Shown piece after piece: positions 25,466 to 36,644 of a stretch of DNA of 64,000 bases. The notes beneath the pieces were generated by a model that made no database searches, was not told where the DNA came from, and saw only the letters and a program-made list of their open reading frames with translations. The DNA is from Hofstenia miamia (Eukaryota > Xenacoelomorpha > Acoela): assembly GCA_004352715.1 (NCBI GenBank), contig SCFE01000036.1:1691942-1755941 (forward strand). Reading direction: 5' to 3'. The first letter of the stretch is position 1, and each line of letters begins with the position of its first letter. The translations under genes and the position numbers were made by a program.

Positions 25466-26354
25466 TAAGTTACGGTTTTTTGTTGACTGATTTTGACAAT
25501 ATTTAGATAGAATTTGTATATGCAGTAATAAATTGGCATAAACAAACAGTGAAAATTAACATGCCAATCAGGTGATGATTGTATTGTAATTGAGTAGCGT
25601 CAATAACATATGCCCGCGTTTAATAAAAACAATGCATTTAGAGCAACCAGTGATTTCATTAGTTAAAATAACGATGGTTCACTCACACTGCACGTGCAAA
25701 TATTGTTTCAAAACATGAATTTTTTAGGATAAAATAGCTGACTTTAAATGTTTTCGATGTTTTTTTAATCGAATGAAGTATTTTTTGTAGTATACATTAT
25801 GAGACAGTCATTTTTAACAAATGTTGAATATATTCAACATTGTATACTAAATACAACATAATTGTTTAGATGATTACATAACTTATAATAATTATTCAAA
25901 CATCATCTGTTATATACGAAATAATTTGGATTAAATTAAGTTTGCACAATTTGAAAAATCAAACAGTAATAAATAGATAAATTGCTAAGTTAACCAATAT
26001 TATAATATCATTTTTTACATCGTGCACTTTATTCATTAATTTTATTATATAAATATAATGTAATCAAGCATCTGCTTGTCTTCAATTTAATCATACATGT
26101 AAAATCTAATTAGCCGTGGAAAGGAGGGTATTCTTATGCTGAAAACAAATGCATTAGGGTTTGCATAATAAAAATACACCTTACAGCATTCTTGCAATCA
26201 TCTTGTATTTGATAAAATCTGTGCAAATAATCAACGCCCCTATGACTAGATTATCTATACACCATTTAATATAATTATTATTTCTTTGGTGTGGTGAAAA
26301 TCAATTGAAATATTATTTACATTTATACCGTGTAATTATTTTGAGTCTCACCTG

Positions 26355-26664
26355 TTGCAAGATATCTTAAAGTAATTGCCAGGCGCATATCTGGTTCAAT
26401 AGGTTTACGAAAGTTTGTCAACCTTTTTGAAATCAGCGGCTGAATAATTCCATAAAGATATTCAAATTCCACTGCGGAAATATGCAAATAATTCCTAAAC
26501 CTGTAGGATCAAATTGTTTTAAAAGTCTAAAAGTAGGTTCTTCTTCCTCTCTTAAGGCCAAATATGGATTTATCCAACGTTTCCGAGTTATTTCAGTTTC
26601 TTCTTCAGTGAGCATTATTGCAAACATGGTGAAACTAGCTTGGCTTAATATTGCAGCTCCTTGA
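26355..26664 (-). pseudogene. Harbinger-type transposase, N-terminal exon with one frameshift
   Basis: The minus-strand frame includes ITRKRWINPYLALREEEEPT and RLLKQFDPTG. After a one-base shift it continues as FRNYLHISAVEFEYLYGIIQ and PLISKRLTNFRKPIEPDMRL, then AITLRYLATG. The series RRWW-x-(H/N)P, F-R-N-(Y/F)-L-R-(M/I)-S, T-N-(F/M)-R-x-x-I-x-P and RLA-(I/V)-TLR-(Y/F)-LATG is the well-known start of HARBI1-like nucleases. The coding ends at ACAG|GTGAGA, a good donor exactly at the LATG|(D/E)S position where such genes are often split. No matching downstream exon is visible. The frameshift near 26500 makes it a pseudogene or marks a sequencing error. Confidence 0.82.
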
Positions 26665-27017
26665 AATTTGCGTTCGATTTTATGAAATATTGAAAAACAG
26701 CTTACTAATCCATTAAAACAATATTGTTATCCTATTGAACAAGATTTATTTTTTTTATTTTTGAATATGCAGTTGTGTACACAATTGCAATTTATAAAAA
26801 TATGTTAACAAAACGGTACCAGTTCACTAGTGAATTAAAATATTTATTCCTACAAAATAGGCAGGCATTGTGTTTTTGCAATTATGAGATTGTTTACAAA
26901 CCTTAACTTAACGAGAACGTACACCTCAATTTTAACCGTAACTTAAGAAATACCGTCGCACACTGCCGTTAAGGCTTAAGTTAAGGTTACCGTAACGGCA
27001 GTGTGCGACGGGCCTTA

Positions 27018-28630
27018 GAGAATGCGCTTAGTCAAGCGTAAAAACATCAGTAACATCAGCTACAGAATTTGGTTAGATGTGAAGCTAAAGTGCAATTATG
27101 CGATAACTTTCATGTAATACAATACACATTGGTATTTTACTATTAACTTTGTCAATAAATAAATGACTGTGTGCACAAAACTGCTATTTCTAGGTTAAAG
27201 AAAATATAGGCTAAAAATAGTCTGTTTAAGCTGAACACTTTTAAAATACTCAAGAGCCTAACAAAATTAAACAAAATAGGTGTTCATTTATAAAACGGAG
27301 TGGCAGGGACTCATGAGTGACAATTTTTTGTAAACATTTAAATGCTTTCCACAATGTCAAAGCATATGCATCTAATCAAGGATGCGTAATATTGTATTGC
27401 AATATTTTAACATTGATTCCCTAAATATTTGTATTACTACAATTATTGTCAAATACGTATTTAGTAAAAACAATAGTTGTTTTTCATAAATGAATTGAAT
27501 CTAAGACAATTTTTACGAAAATTATACTGTAAGAATTGTTGCAAATTCACGTATCAATATCAGAAACTAATTAAACAAGTGCATGTATACAATGAATAAC
27601 GTATATTACTCTAATATAGCAATGTAAAATAAGTGCAGCAACTGTTTTAACGCCCCAGTATTTTTGTTGGTGTGTAAAAACAGTTTAATTTCAAGGTTGA
27701 TAGGACTGATCTTTCGTTGGTAGTCTGTATAAATGTATCTCACAGCAGTAAATAGTCTCTCCACCCAATTCGAAGTAGGAGAAACCCATTTTAACTCAGT
27801 GATATGTCATCTTTTACTTAAATTGTCTAGAAAAGAGAGGTTTCCACTCGCATATCCCAAATTTCAATTCCACGAAAAATCCAAATCACGTCGATCTGGG
27901 GTTTCTTCCAAGGCGCACATTAATATTGCTTTTCAAAATTCAGGATGAGGGGCGATGCTGTCTTGTGTGGTGCCCAAATACTTTATTACGGAAGGATAGC
28001 TCTTAATTATCAAGTAAAGCGAAGAACGAACTGACACTGACATGCCCATTTCACACTATTTGTCTCCAACAGAAAACAAAAAAGGACATTATTATTCAAA
28101 ATCTCTCTCAATTGAAAATATACCACTCTAGCATTGAATTACAATAATGACTTAGTCAGCATCTTGATTGGCTAAGTAGGGATAAAATACAAACAATAAA
28201 TAATGGCTTCAACTGTTAATTCTAAAAATAATTTTACCTCATTGCGCAGACACTCAATGTGTTGTAAAAAGCCAATTTTAATTCCTATATTGACAATATT
28301 TTTGCAATAATTAAAAACAGTTCAATAAATTGTTATATTTTTTTCGCCAATATATAATTGTATGCAATATTATTGCAATTATTATCCTGAACAATTATTG
28401 ATTACGCATCTTTTTATCTAATAGAGATAAAGAAATTGAAGTTTGATGAATTAAAAATTGACATACATTTTAAGAAGAAAATTCACTGTAAATATTAAGA
28501 CAAACTTATGCTATGTTCAGCATTTTTTCAAAAGAATTATATTTTTACTCTAGAAAAATGCTATTTCAGCGCGGAATGAAGGATATATTAATACTTAGGC
28601 CACAGACTATTATATAATTCAATCATTTAC
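27018..28630. other. Intronic stretch next to the BAR exon
   Basis: AT-rich, with no coding or repeat structure recognised; a 71-codon frame at 27733 is not identifiable. Confidence 0.45.
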
Positions 28631-28885
28631 CTTCAAAAATCATCTTCAGGTTTTCATTAAGCAGATGAGTAAGCTGGTTGTGCGCTTTAGACATTTCTTT
28701 CATCGTATACTGATAAGTCTTCACTGCCTTTAATAACTTATTCGTGAATTCTTTCTGCGCCATAAAGTTCGCTGTGTATTCCTGTAGAATAGGATCTGGT
28801 TTATCATCATCCTTCCCAATAACAGTTCGCATCTTTTCTGAGGTACGTGATATATTTTTAGAAACTATTTTCATCACAGATGAAT
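28631..28885 (-). CDS. Exon of a BAR-domain protein gene (N-terminal part of the domain)
   Basis: Internal coding exon of 255 nt, read on the minus strand. It is bounded by a T-rich acceptor ending in TTTTTTTAG and by a donor GAAG|GTAAAT. It begins with two bases of a split codon, carries 84 full codons and ends with one base of the next codon. The peptide starts SSVMKIVSKNISRTSEKMR and is followed by an acidic DDDKPDP turn and a long amphipathic helix with QEYTANF, LLKAVKTYQ and MSKAHNQLTHLL. This layout (basic amphipathic start, then helix 1) is that of N-BAR proteins of the amphiphysin/BIN/endophilin group, which bind and bend membranes as dimers. The family is inferred from pattern memory; closest paralogue not determined. 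No start codon exon was found upstream, so this is probably exon 2 or later. Confidence 0.72.
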
Positions 28886-31856
28886 CTAAAAAAATAATGA
28901 AATCTAACAGGAAATAAGAGTGATAAGGTTGTTCAAACTTTATAATGTATTAAGCGCCGATGTATTCTAGTTACAACTACAACATAACTCTTCAGTTATT
29001 TGCGGCATTGTTCTTTCTGATTTTACATTTTTCATAGCATGCTAAAAACGTGATAATTTTAAATGTTTATGTCTTTCACATTACGGACTTGTGGGTGGAA
29101 CATTTTTGGCGCCCGTAAAATAAAAAATGTCCCACCGGCGCCCACCCGTAGCAGTTTTATGCAGCCTTATAGATATATGTCCACCTGCATAATCGTTCAA
29201 TTTAGCAATTATATAAAAAAATACTTCTGCAACAAAAAATGTACAATTTGCGCGGAACCTTAAACAAAGTCAAACAATTTCACAAACAAAAACACTATTT
29301 CACATTACGAATGGCATGTATTAAAAGCCGAGTTTTTCTGGAATAAAGCCTAGAGCAGAAAAAACTGAAACGAGCAGAACTGACTATTAGAATATCACAT
29401 GCTTCGAAATCGAAGATAAGCTTAAGCAGAAGTGAAATTCAACAAATCAGCAATTTGAAAGTTGCCAAAGGCTATTTTACTATTTTAAATGTAATTTAAA
29501 TAATAAACCATAAACTGTGAAATAGCATGATTTGGTATCAAAGAACAAAATTGCAAGTTCAATGTTAAGAAATTTCCGTAACAACGATTCTTACTTCCAT
29601 AAATATTTTGAGCATCTTTTTATAATTTCTCAAATCTATAATGTTGATAATATTTATTAAAAATTATATTGATGAAAGCTCAGAGTTCATAAATACAGAA
29701 GATCATAGAGTAGCAGAATAATTGAGATTGCGCAGGCGATGGTAGCCCTAATGATGGTATGAAATATAATTAGGGAGGAACGCCGCGAGATTTCGAATTC
29801 ATAGAATATTTTAAACGAATTACCGATTGAAATACTTCTTATGATGCACTTAAAGGGACAAACCATTTAAGATAAGAATTATGACTAGATTTAATCTCAC
29901 TCAGCCACAAGGCGATTATAATAATAAATCGTTTGCAAGCATGCGAAATCGGTAGAAAGATATTAATTTCAAATACAAAGATCTGTCAGCCGATGTTTAC
30001 ATAAACTCCACAATATTTACGCCAACTATCAAAAAGTCACCATTTAAACAGTACTGCAGATTCGGGAGAGGAGCAAACTAACATTCTTATGCAACACTGG
30101 CTGCCTTAGCAAATGATAAATACTACACGTCAAAGTCCCAAATACTTTTCTACATATATCTATGACTACTGAATAAGAAAATTCCATGGTGGTCCAAACG
30201 TCCCTACCACTTTGCAAAAGGACTGATTTATTTATACATAAACATTCATTTATGTATTTATTTGGTCAATACGTATAAAAACATTTAACTTTAAGTTTAA
30301 CTTCAAATTATAGAAGACATTGAATTTGACAAAAGTTCAACAGATCATGTCGTGATGAATAACATCCGGNNNNNNNNNNNNNNNNNNNNGTATTTATTTG
30401 GTCAATACGTATAAAAACATTTAACTTTAAGTTTAACTTCAAATTATAGAAGACATTGAATTTGACAAAAGTTCAACAGATCATGTCGTGATGAATAACA
30501 TCCGGTTCAGTACTGTTCCCACTATGTCTTCATAATTTGGACTTCAATTTCACTATGACACAAAGTGATATAAGAACTACACACAGACCATGAATTTTGA
30601 AACTAATAGAACACCTAAAGTAAACTAAGCACACAACTGAAAAAAAGAAACACACAAATTGCGCTGCATTCTCTAAATTGTAGGGACTTTTGAGCCATCC
30701 CGAATGTTACCGATAAAATGTGACGAAATGAGTTACTATTCGCTAACAAGGATTGTTATCAAACTCAACTTTTAAGGTTGCTCAAAAAACTTCCACGTTG
30801 TACATTGTAAAACTTAAAGTTAGCAAATGCTATCATATTAAGACACTTGCACCTCTAAAAAATTTATTTGCAGAAAATTTTAGACCACACTCTTTGTTGC
30901 AATATAACTACGTCATGTCACACATTTAAAAAAGCTTAATGCGTACAATAAAGGCCAAATAGCCATTACTCCTAAATGTAAATTGGACTATGCCTCCCAC
31001 CCAAATGCACATCGGAGTTAGTTTCTCTAAGGTGTAGGTAAAAACTCTAAACTTGGCTGGATTTCAACTTAATAAAAATGTACATGTAAGGGTGGCGTAG
31101 TTTAAGAATAAAGAAAAATATTACCAGTCAACAATGCCCAAGTCGGCATTGAAAAGGAATGTTATTATGAGAAAAGAGAATGTTTTTAATACAATGCATA
31201 TGCTTACCTAAAAATGTTCCACTTTACATTAATAATAGAATTTGCTCTCCACTGCAATTTGCTATTTAAATAAGATTTATTGATTTAAAACAGCTGTAAA
31301 ATTATAAATAATCAGTTGGGAAATTATTCCATATCAAATAAATGCATATCCACCCATGAAACACGAAGAAAATAGTTCAGCTATGCAGCACTTATGTTGG
31401 CAGAATAAGAGAGAATTAATTTAAAATACTATCAGCTATCGTTATTATTACAAGAATCGTGATATCTGAGCAGATGCCTATGGCATGTCTATTTTTCTTC
31501 TATACGTTGTAACCTTAAATAAAATTGTATTTTGTAGGAGTACCAAGTATTTTTATATTATTATTGAAAAAAATTTAAAGTACTTAGCAAAATGAACGCT
31601 TAATGGAGCTTTTGTTATTTCAATCCATCACCCACCTTTGTTAAATTATATTGCCTTAGAATTCATTAGTAATTAAAAATGATAAAAAACAATCCAACTA
31701 AAATTAACGTAAAAAATCGCTTTCTGAAATGCTTCAAACGTTTGTAAACAATCCATGTACAATGTCAATACATTTAACTGATTATACATATCTAAAGACT
31801 TTGCAAATACCCTATATTTACTGATACTGGGGTTATTTTGATACACGACTAAGATC
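28886..31856. other. Upstream intron or flank of the BAR gene
   Basis: Contains the 20-N gap duplication. No start exon or promoter was recognised. A GC-rich patch near 29100-29150 (GGCGCCCG and GGCGCCCACCC) may be a decayed repeat end. Confidence 0.4.
30254..30505. repeat. Exact 116-bp duplication across a 20-N gap
   Basis: 30254-30369 and 30390-30505 are identical and abut a run of 20 Ns (30370-30389). This is the signature of contig ends that overlap but were not merged. Confidence 0.92.
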
Positions 31857-32076
31857 CTTTTGGGGCCAGCTGCGAACACCTAAGAAAAATGTTCTCTTTT
31901 CCTCAAAACTGAAAATTTTTCAGTTTAATTCAAGATGTTATCAATCGATTTGCTGCTAAAAACAGACGATTGCATTTTGTGTAAGCTTACTTTTGTTCAA
32001 AAATTTTTTTTTACAATTTTTTTCTGTAAAAATGGGTGTCAGCCCCCCTCGTTTTAAAAATCGTAAGGCGCCACTA
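31857..32076 (+). mobile_element. Truncated copy of the CAGTGGCGCGTTTA MITE
   Basis: Matches the inside and right end of the 51101 element: GAAAAATGTTCTCTTTTCCT, AACAGACGATTGCATTTTGT, then a CAGCCCCCCTCGTTTTAAAAAT block ending in GGCGCCACT. The left terminus is missing and is replaced by unrelated sequence. Confidence 0.8.
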
Positions 32077-33730
32077 ATTAAGACATCGAAAAAATTAATT
32101 GCAGGTTTTGCAACAAATCACCCACCTCTGCAAGCAATCATTGCAACTAGCTTTTGTGAGCAATTATTTTTTGGAGATACTAAAAATTGCGCAAATAATT
32201 GTACTGAGAGAAACCAATAATTAATAATGCTAGGTTTGAGTTAATGAATTTGAAGAAGCAGTTCCTAAGAAGAAAGTTACACCTGCTTGCAAAATTAGGA
32301 CTTTCTTCTGTCACTCACAATTCATGAAAAAAAATTAAATTGATTTGCCAAAATAACCCATAGCAGCCAGCAGTTGCTATTCAGCCACAAATAAAGTATA
32401 AAGAAGTGTTTATGTGGACATTTTAATTTTCAAAATACGCCTAGTGTAAGTTTTAAAAAGCGGTGCTTTTGGAGAACATCCTTTGTCTTAAAGGTGAAAA
32501 AATGCCCGGTTGAGAAAGGGTTAAACTTTTAGTGCGTATTTTGTATCAAAAGGTTTTAAAAGAAGCAAAAAAGAAACAAGAAATAGTCTTTTAAACATAT
32601 TTGAAATTTCTGTAACTACTGTAATTTTTTTATTTACTGCAATGACATTAAAATATCTTAGAACATTATTGGTTTTGCAGCTATTATATATTCATTAAAA
32701 GAATTCCTATTAAAAGTAGTGGCTGAGAAATTATCAAAAAATAAGCTCATATATGTCAAGCTATATCGTTTTATCAAACACAGGTGAGGCCAATCGCAAA
32801 GGCTTAAGTTTTTGATCTATAGTAATCAATGACCGTTTTGGGAATCTCCAATAAACATGATTTGTTTTGCACCTCAACTTATGGCAAAAATGTGTGAAAT
32901 ATATATGATAGTATTTAAAGCTTAACACGAAAATAACAGGAAATTCTTTAATGAAATTTAGGAAATTAATCGCGGGGAGGCAATAGTAGTACAAAGCATT
33001 CACAAATCCAAATGTCGCTAAAACATGTGTTCATAGTCATTGTGCTAATGTTGCAAGAATGATTTGTGCTTTTATATTGCGGGTCTGTGTCTTTGAAAAA
33101 CGGATGCATCTACTCTATGGCCCAGTTGTTGGAATTCATTGTATAAAAACGAATGCCCACCATTTAGTAGCCTTCAAAACACGAAGATAAACGAAAACAG
33201 TCACGGATCGATGGTCTATTCGATTTAAGCTAATAACTTAAATAGATATTATTTTTAAACTGAAAATTCTAGGCTATCAAAAACATTTATTAAAATTAAA
33301 ACTTTTGCAGGATTCCAAATTAACTCAACAAATGAATTTACAATTATAAAATGTTGCTATTTTTTGTTAAATCATTATGATTGAAGAGATTTCAAATAAA
33401 TGATAATAAAAAATGAACGAGGATGTTAGTGTTAAAGCAACAATCAGAGAAAACGAATATGTATGATAGAACACAAAATAAAGAAATGCATCGTTAGCAC
33501 TTAGACAAAGATTATTATGACAAGTGATGTACACCAATATTATAGAGGATAAATGACTTCATAGTTTTACCCTTAACAAAGGATGTACTGCAATATCTAA
33601 AGAAGAGCATTTTCTGAAACAATGCCCCCTACTTGGTTGAAATACATACATGCAATTATGTATGTGAAGCCAGTATTTTGCGATAATACAGATGCTTCGA
33701 TATCTTCAATAACCAAGATTCATATATATA

Positions 33731-34755
33731 CAGTGCGGGCCAGAATTTACGGAAAACGCATTAAACAAGGCACCCATTCGTTGACGTATACATACATATT
33801 TTTTTGATATTATTTCTATTGTTAGATAATGTGAAATAACGAATTTTCGACATATTTGCGAACACAAATTGTAGCCCTGCATCAACTTGGTGTGACTACT
33901 ATCGAATATTTTACTAGTGCTTAAAGTTGCTATTGCTACCATCAGTCGTACATTCAACCTCAATTGACAAATCAATTCATGTTCATGCCAAAAACGGAAG
34001 AAGTGTACAAGTGACAAAACGGATAGCGCAATGCAAGAGCAGCGACCATAAATCCATTTGCTAGATGGTCAGTCATAACGGCTGGAATTGTGGCAGGCGG
34101 CAGAGGCGTGTTTAGCTTTTTGAAAACGGGGAAGGGAGGACTGAGGCCCACTTTTTACAAAAAGAACTGTAAACAAAAAGTTTTCTGAACAAAAGTACAT
34201 TTACACAAAACGCAATGGTCTGTTTTTAACAGCAAATCGATTAATGACACCTTGAATTATGAGGAAAAGAAAACATTTTAATTAAGTGTTCCCAAGATTA
34301 TGTTCTGATTGTGATTGCAGCTAGTGGATGATGTGGCCTGTGGTTTATGGCACCCAGTACAACCATTAATGAAGGAGTATACCTCAACATATTCAAGGAG
34401 AAGCTGACAAGGTTCATGACGATGCACGGTTGCAAACATTTCTTACATTTGGTGTGGTCCCTTGTCAACGTATTAGAGCTACGTCAGAGTGGTTAAGGAC
34501 AAGGTGGCGAATCCGAATCCAACTTCGTCTGTGCATTTGGAGGAGAATATCAAACAAGTATAGTCCATGGAGATAAAACAAAGTACAAAGACTTTCCCAT
34601 GTGGTTGATGTCTGACTTGATTAAGCAATGCGGAAAGTGCATGGATTTCACACCAAATATTAGATGTTCCTTTGCATTTCTTGCGTGATTGTGTATTCTA
34701 AAATATATGTATATGCAGAACATTTCGTGTGTTCCGTAAATTCCGGCCAGCACTG
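33731..34755 (+). mobile_element. Decayed Tc1-family transposon with clear terminal repeats
   Basis: Left end CAGTGCGGGCCAGAATTTAC and right end (reverse complement) CAGTGCTGGCCGGAATTTAC, both followed by GGAA, form inverted repeats of about 25 bp. TA dinucleotides flank both ends, as expected for Tc1/mariner insertion. Plus-strand transposase remnants appear in several frames. Near 33880 are VALHQLGVTT-like residues. Near 33990-34050 is NGRSVQVTKRIA. Near 34330-34430 is GLWFMAPSTTINEGVYLNIF then KEKLTRFM. Near 34450-34500 is GVVPCQRIRATSEWLRT, equivalent to DGAPCH-x-A-x-x-V-x-x-W. Many stops and frameshifts make it inactive. A MITE is nested at 34101-34294. Confidence 0.85.
34101..34294 (-). 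mobile_element. Nested copy of the CAGTGGCGCGTTTA MITE inside the Tc1 element
   Basis: Begins CAGAGGCGTGTTTAG and follows the reverse complement of the 51101-51357 element: GTCTGTTTTTA, GCAAATCGATT, then GAGGAAAAGAAAACATTTT. It interrupts the Tc1 transposase relic between its DNA-binding and catalytic parts, so it inserted after the Tc1 copy did. Confidence 0.75.
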
Positions 34756-35635
34756 TATACATAAGATCCCACCAATTTCTTGACACATAAAATTTGGTTT
34801 TACTTACTTTAGAGAACAATAAACCACCTATTTCATGTTAAATTAATTTCAAAAAAACAAGCAATTGTCTGCGTTTGGTCATGATTGATATGATAAATGG
34901 TCCATCGAAAATAGATAATAAATGCTCACTCTGCCTTCACTTACTCGAGACAGTTCATAGTTTGATATATGATAAACGGGAATAACTGCACACTCTGGGC
35001 CAAGGTAGGGTGAAATGAAATAATCAGACGAGACTACCAAAAATCAATATCAACAAAAGTAGTGTTAAATTGCAAGACTAAAATAAAGTCAAATAAACGC
35101 GGAGAATTAATGGAATTTTAATTCTTGTAGGTGTTTAATCTAAAGCCATTTAAGCAAAATTTACAGTATGATCCAATTTAAGATATTTGTCAAAGATGAA
35201 TGAATTGCTATGCCTGAGTCTTAACGAAATTGCGATTTTACTAAACCTCATTTTTCGGCATATTTTCTGATAACTCTGAGTCGTACACTCTCTCACAAAG
35301 ATATTTAAAAACTTAAAACCATTCGTTTTTTAACATCTTTATTTCTTCACACTTGTAAAAAGTCAGAATGAATTGACTGTGAACTAGCAAAATTGCATTG
35401 GAATTAGGAAGTTTTAATAACACGGATCTGAATGAACTCATTTTCGTAATGGAAAACGAAATCTGTTTTCACCATTGCAAGCAAAATATGAAATGAGACC
35501 GCATTCTATATTGGTGGAAAATAGGACAGATATTGCTTTGTCTACTATCAATCACATTTATTTTTATATGTCTAGTTTGATAGCTGAATCAATATTTCAT
35601 GAAAATATGCTTTCGATTATGAATTGAACCATCCA

Positions 35636-36593
35636 CACAACATTTGCTGATTAATATTCTTTCTAATTCTGTGTTTGCGCAACACACACACACACATATA
35701 TATATACACTGTATATATATAGTTTATTATAATCTTGATAATAATACTAGAAGTTGTGGAATTGACTTTGACATCTGTAAAGCCTTCGATACCATTCCCC
35801 ATACTATTCTTTTACATAATTTAGTTGAATTTGTATTTGACATATTTGTTAAAATTATTGATCTCTTATTTGAGTGGAAGGAAACAGATTGTAAATATCA
35901 ATGATGCTTTATCACTATCAATCAATGTCACATAGCGTAGTTCCTCAAGGAAGTGTTCTGGGACCACTGCTCTTCTCAATTTTTATAAACAATCTTCCTG
36001 AATTTTGCAATAGTCATTGTTGTTTATTTGCAGATGATACTAAATTGTTCTCTACAACTCGTTCTCAGCAATATATCCAAAATGAAATAGAATGTCATCA
36101 AGTGGCGTAATCAAAATAAGATCAAATTTAATGTTGTAAAGTAAAAAATTATCAATTTTAGGAAATCCATCACAAATTAATATTTTTAATGAATTTCGTG
36201 TTTATGTGATTCCATCATTTCTTTTCCAAATGACATGAAAGATTTGGGAGTGATTATTACTGGTAATCTCAAGTGGTCAATGTATTCAGATTACATATTA
36301 AACAAAGGAATTTTTAATAATTGCATATTTCCAAATTTTACTGCGAACCTAAATAAGATCCGAAAGTTGTCAAAAAAATGTAAAAATAATATATTTTGCA
36401 TGTACAACTAAAAAGCAAACTAACAAAAGTAAGTGTATTTTTATTTACATAAAAAATACTGTTACTTATATACACCTGATCTAATTACAGGTGATTTAAA
36501 GTTCCTATTGATGATATACGGTCTAAAATCCACATGCTCGAACCAANCACAACATTTGCTGATTAATATTCTTTCTAATTCTGTGTTTGCGCA

Positions 36594-36617
<24 letters not shown>
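35636..36617. repeat. About 70-bp duplicated flank plus (CA)n(TA)n around the RT relic, with a single N
   Basis: CACAACATTTGCTGATTAAT through GTGTTTGCGCAACACACAC occurs at 35636 and again from 36548, right after an N at 36547. Beyond the microsatellite the two copies diverge. This is therefore either a heterozygous or misjoined locus, or a real duplication around the retrotransposon relic. Confidence 0.8.
35752..36310 (+). pseudogene. Non-LTR retrotransposon reverse transcriptase fragment
   Basis: Palm motifs in two frames. 35761 onward reads IDFDICKAFDTIPHTILLHN (the D-x-x-KAFD-x-x-x-H motif). 35939-36045 reads VVPQGSVLGPLLFSIFINNL then LFADDTKLF (the PQGS-x-LGP motif and the catalytic F-ADD). 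Around 36236-36295 MKDLGVIITGNLKWS matches the thumb-adjacent KDLGV-x-x-x-x-LKWS block of CR1/Jockey-like elements. The frame changes between the first two blocks and stops are present. No endonuclease, ORF1 or poly(A)-type 3' end was recognised. Confidence 0.85.

Positions 36618-36644
<27 letters not shown>

Larger units (their letters stand above)
25254..27014 (-). mobile_element. PIF/Harbinger DNA transposon, internally deleted, with multiplied terminal motifs
   Basis: Both ends carry CGTCGCACACTGCCGTTA in inverted orientation. They are flanked by the 3-bp duplication TTA (25251-25253 and 27015-27017), the target choice typical of PIF/Harbinger. The terminal motif occurs three times forward (about 25258, 25313, 26954) and three times inverted (about 25358, 25444, 26993). 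Several short hairpins result at both ends. The interior holds one recognisable transposase exon on the minus strand (26355-26664). The catalytic DDE part and the Myb-like second gene were not found. At 1.76 kb the element is shorter than autonomous relatives, so it is probably a non-autonomous deletion derivative. Confidence 0.85.
11261..28630 (-). other. Inferred 17.4 kb intron of the BAR-domain gene
   Basis: Runs from the donor GTAAAT after the 28631 exon to the acceptor TTTTTAG before the 11260 exon. The two exon phases are compatible (1 base + 2 bases). It holds a MITE (14838-15246), a hAT-like element (15597-16635), a gap-containing TA microsatellite, a partial piggyBac-like MITE and the Harbinger element. 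No minus-strand exon-like open frame with splice borders was recognised inside, but a small exon could be missed. Confidence 0.5.

Noticed and set aside
26482-26664. 60-codon plus-strand frame
   Set aside because: Opposite-strand shadow of the Harbinger transposase exon.
33706-34017. 103-codon minus-strand open frame
   Set aside because: It overlaps the Tc1 terminal repeat and the plus-strand transposase relic and shows no family motif of its own.
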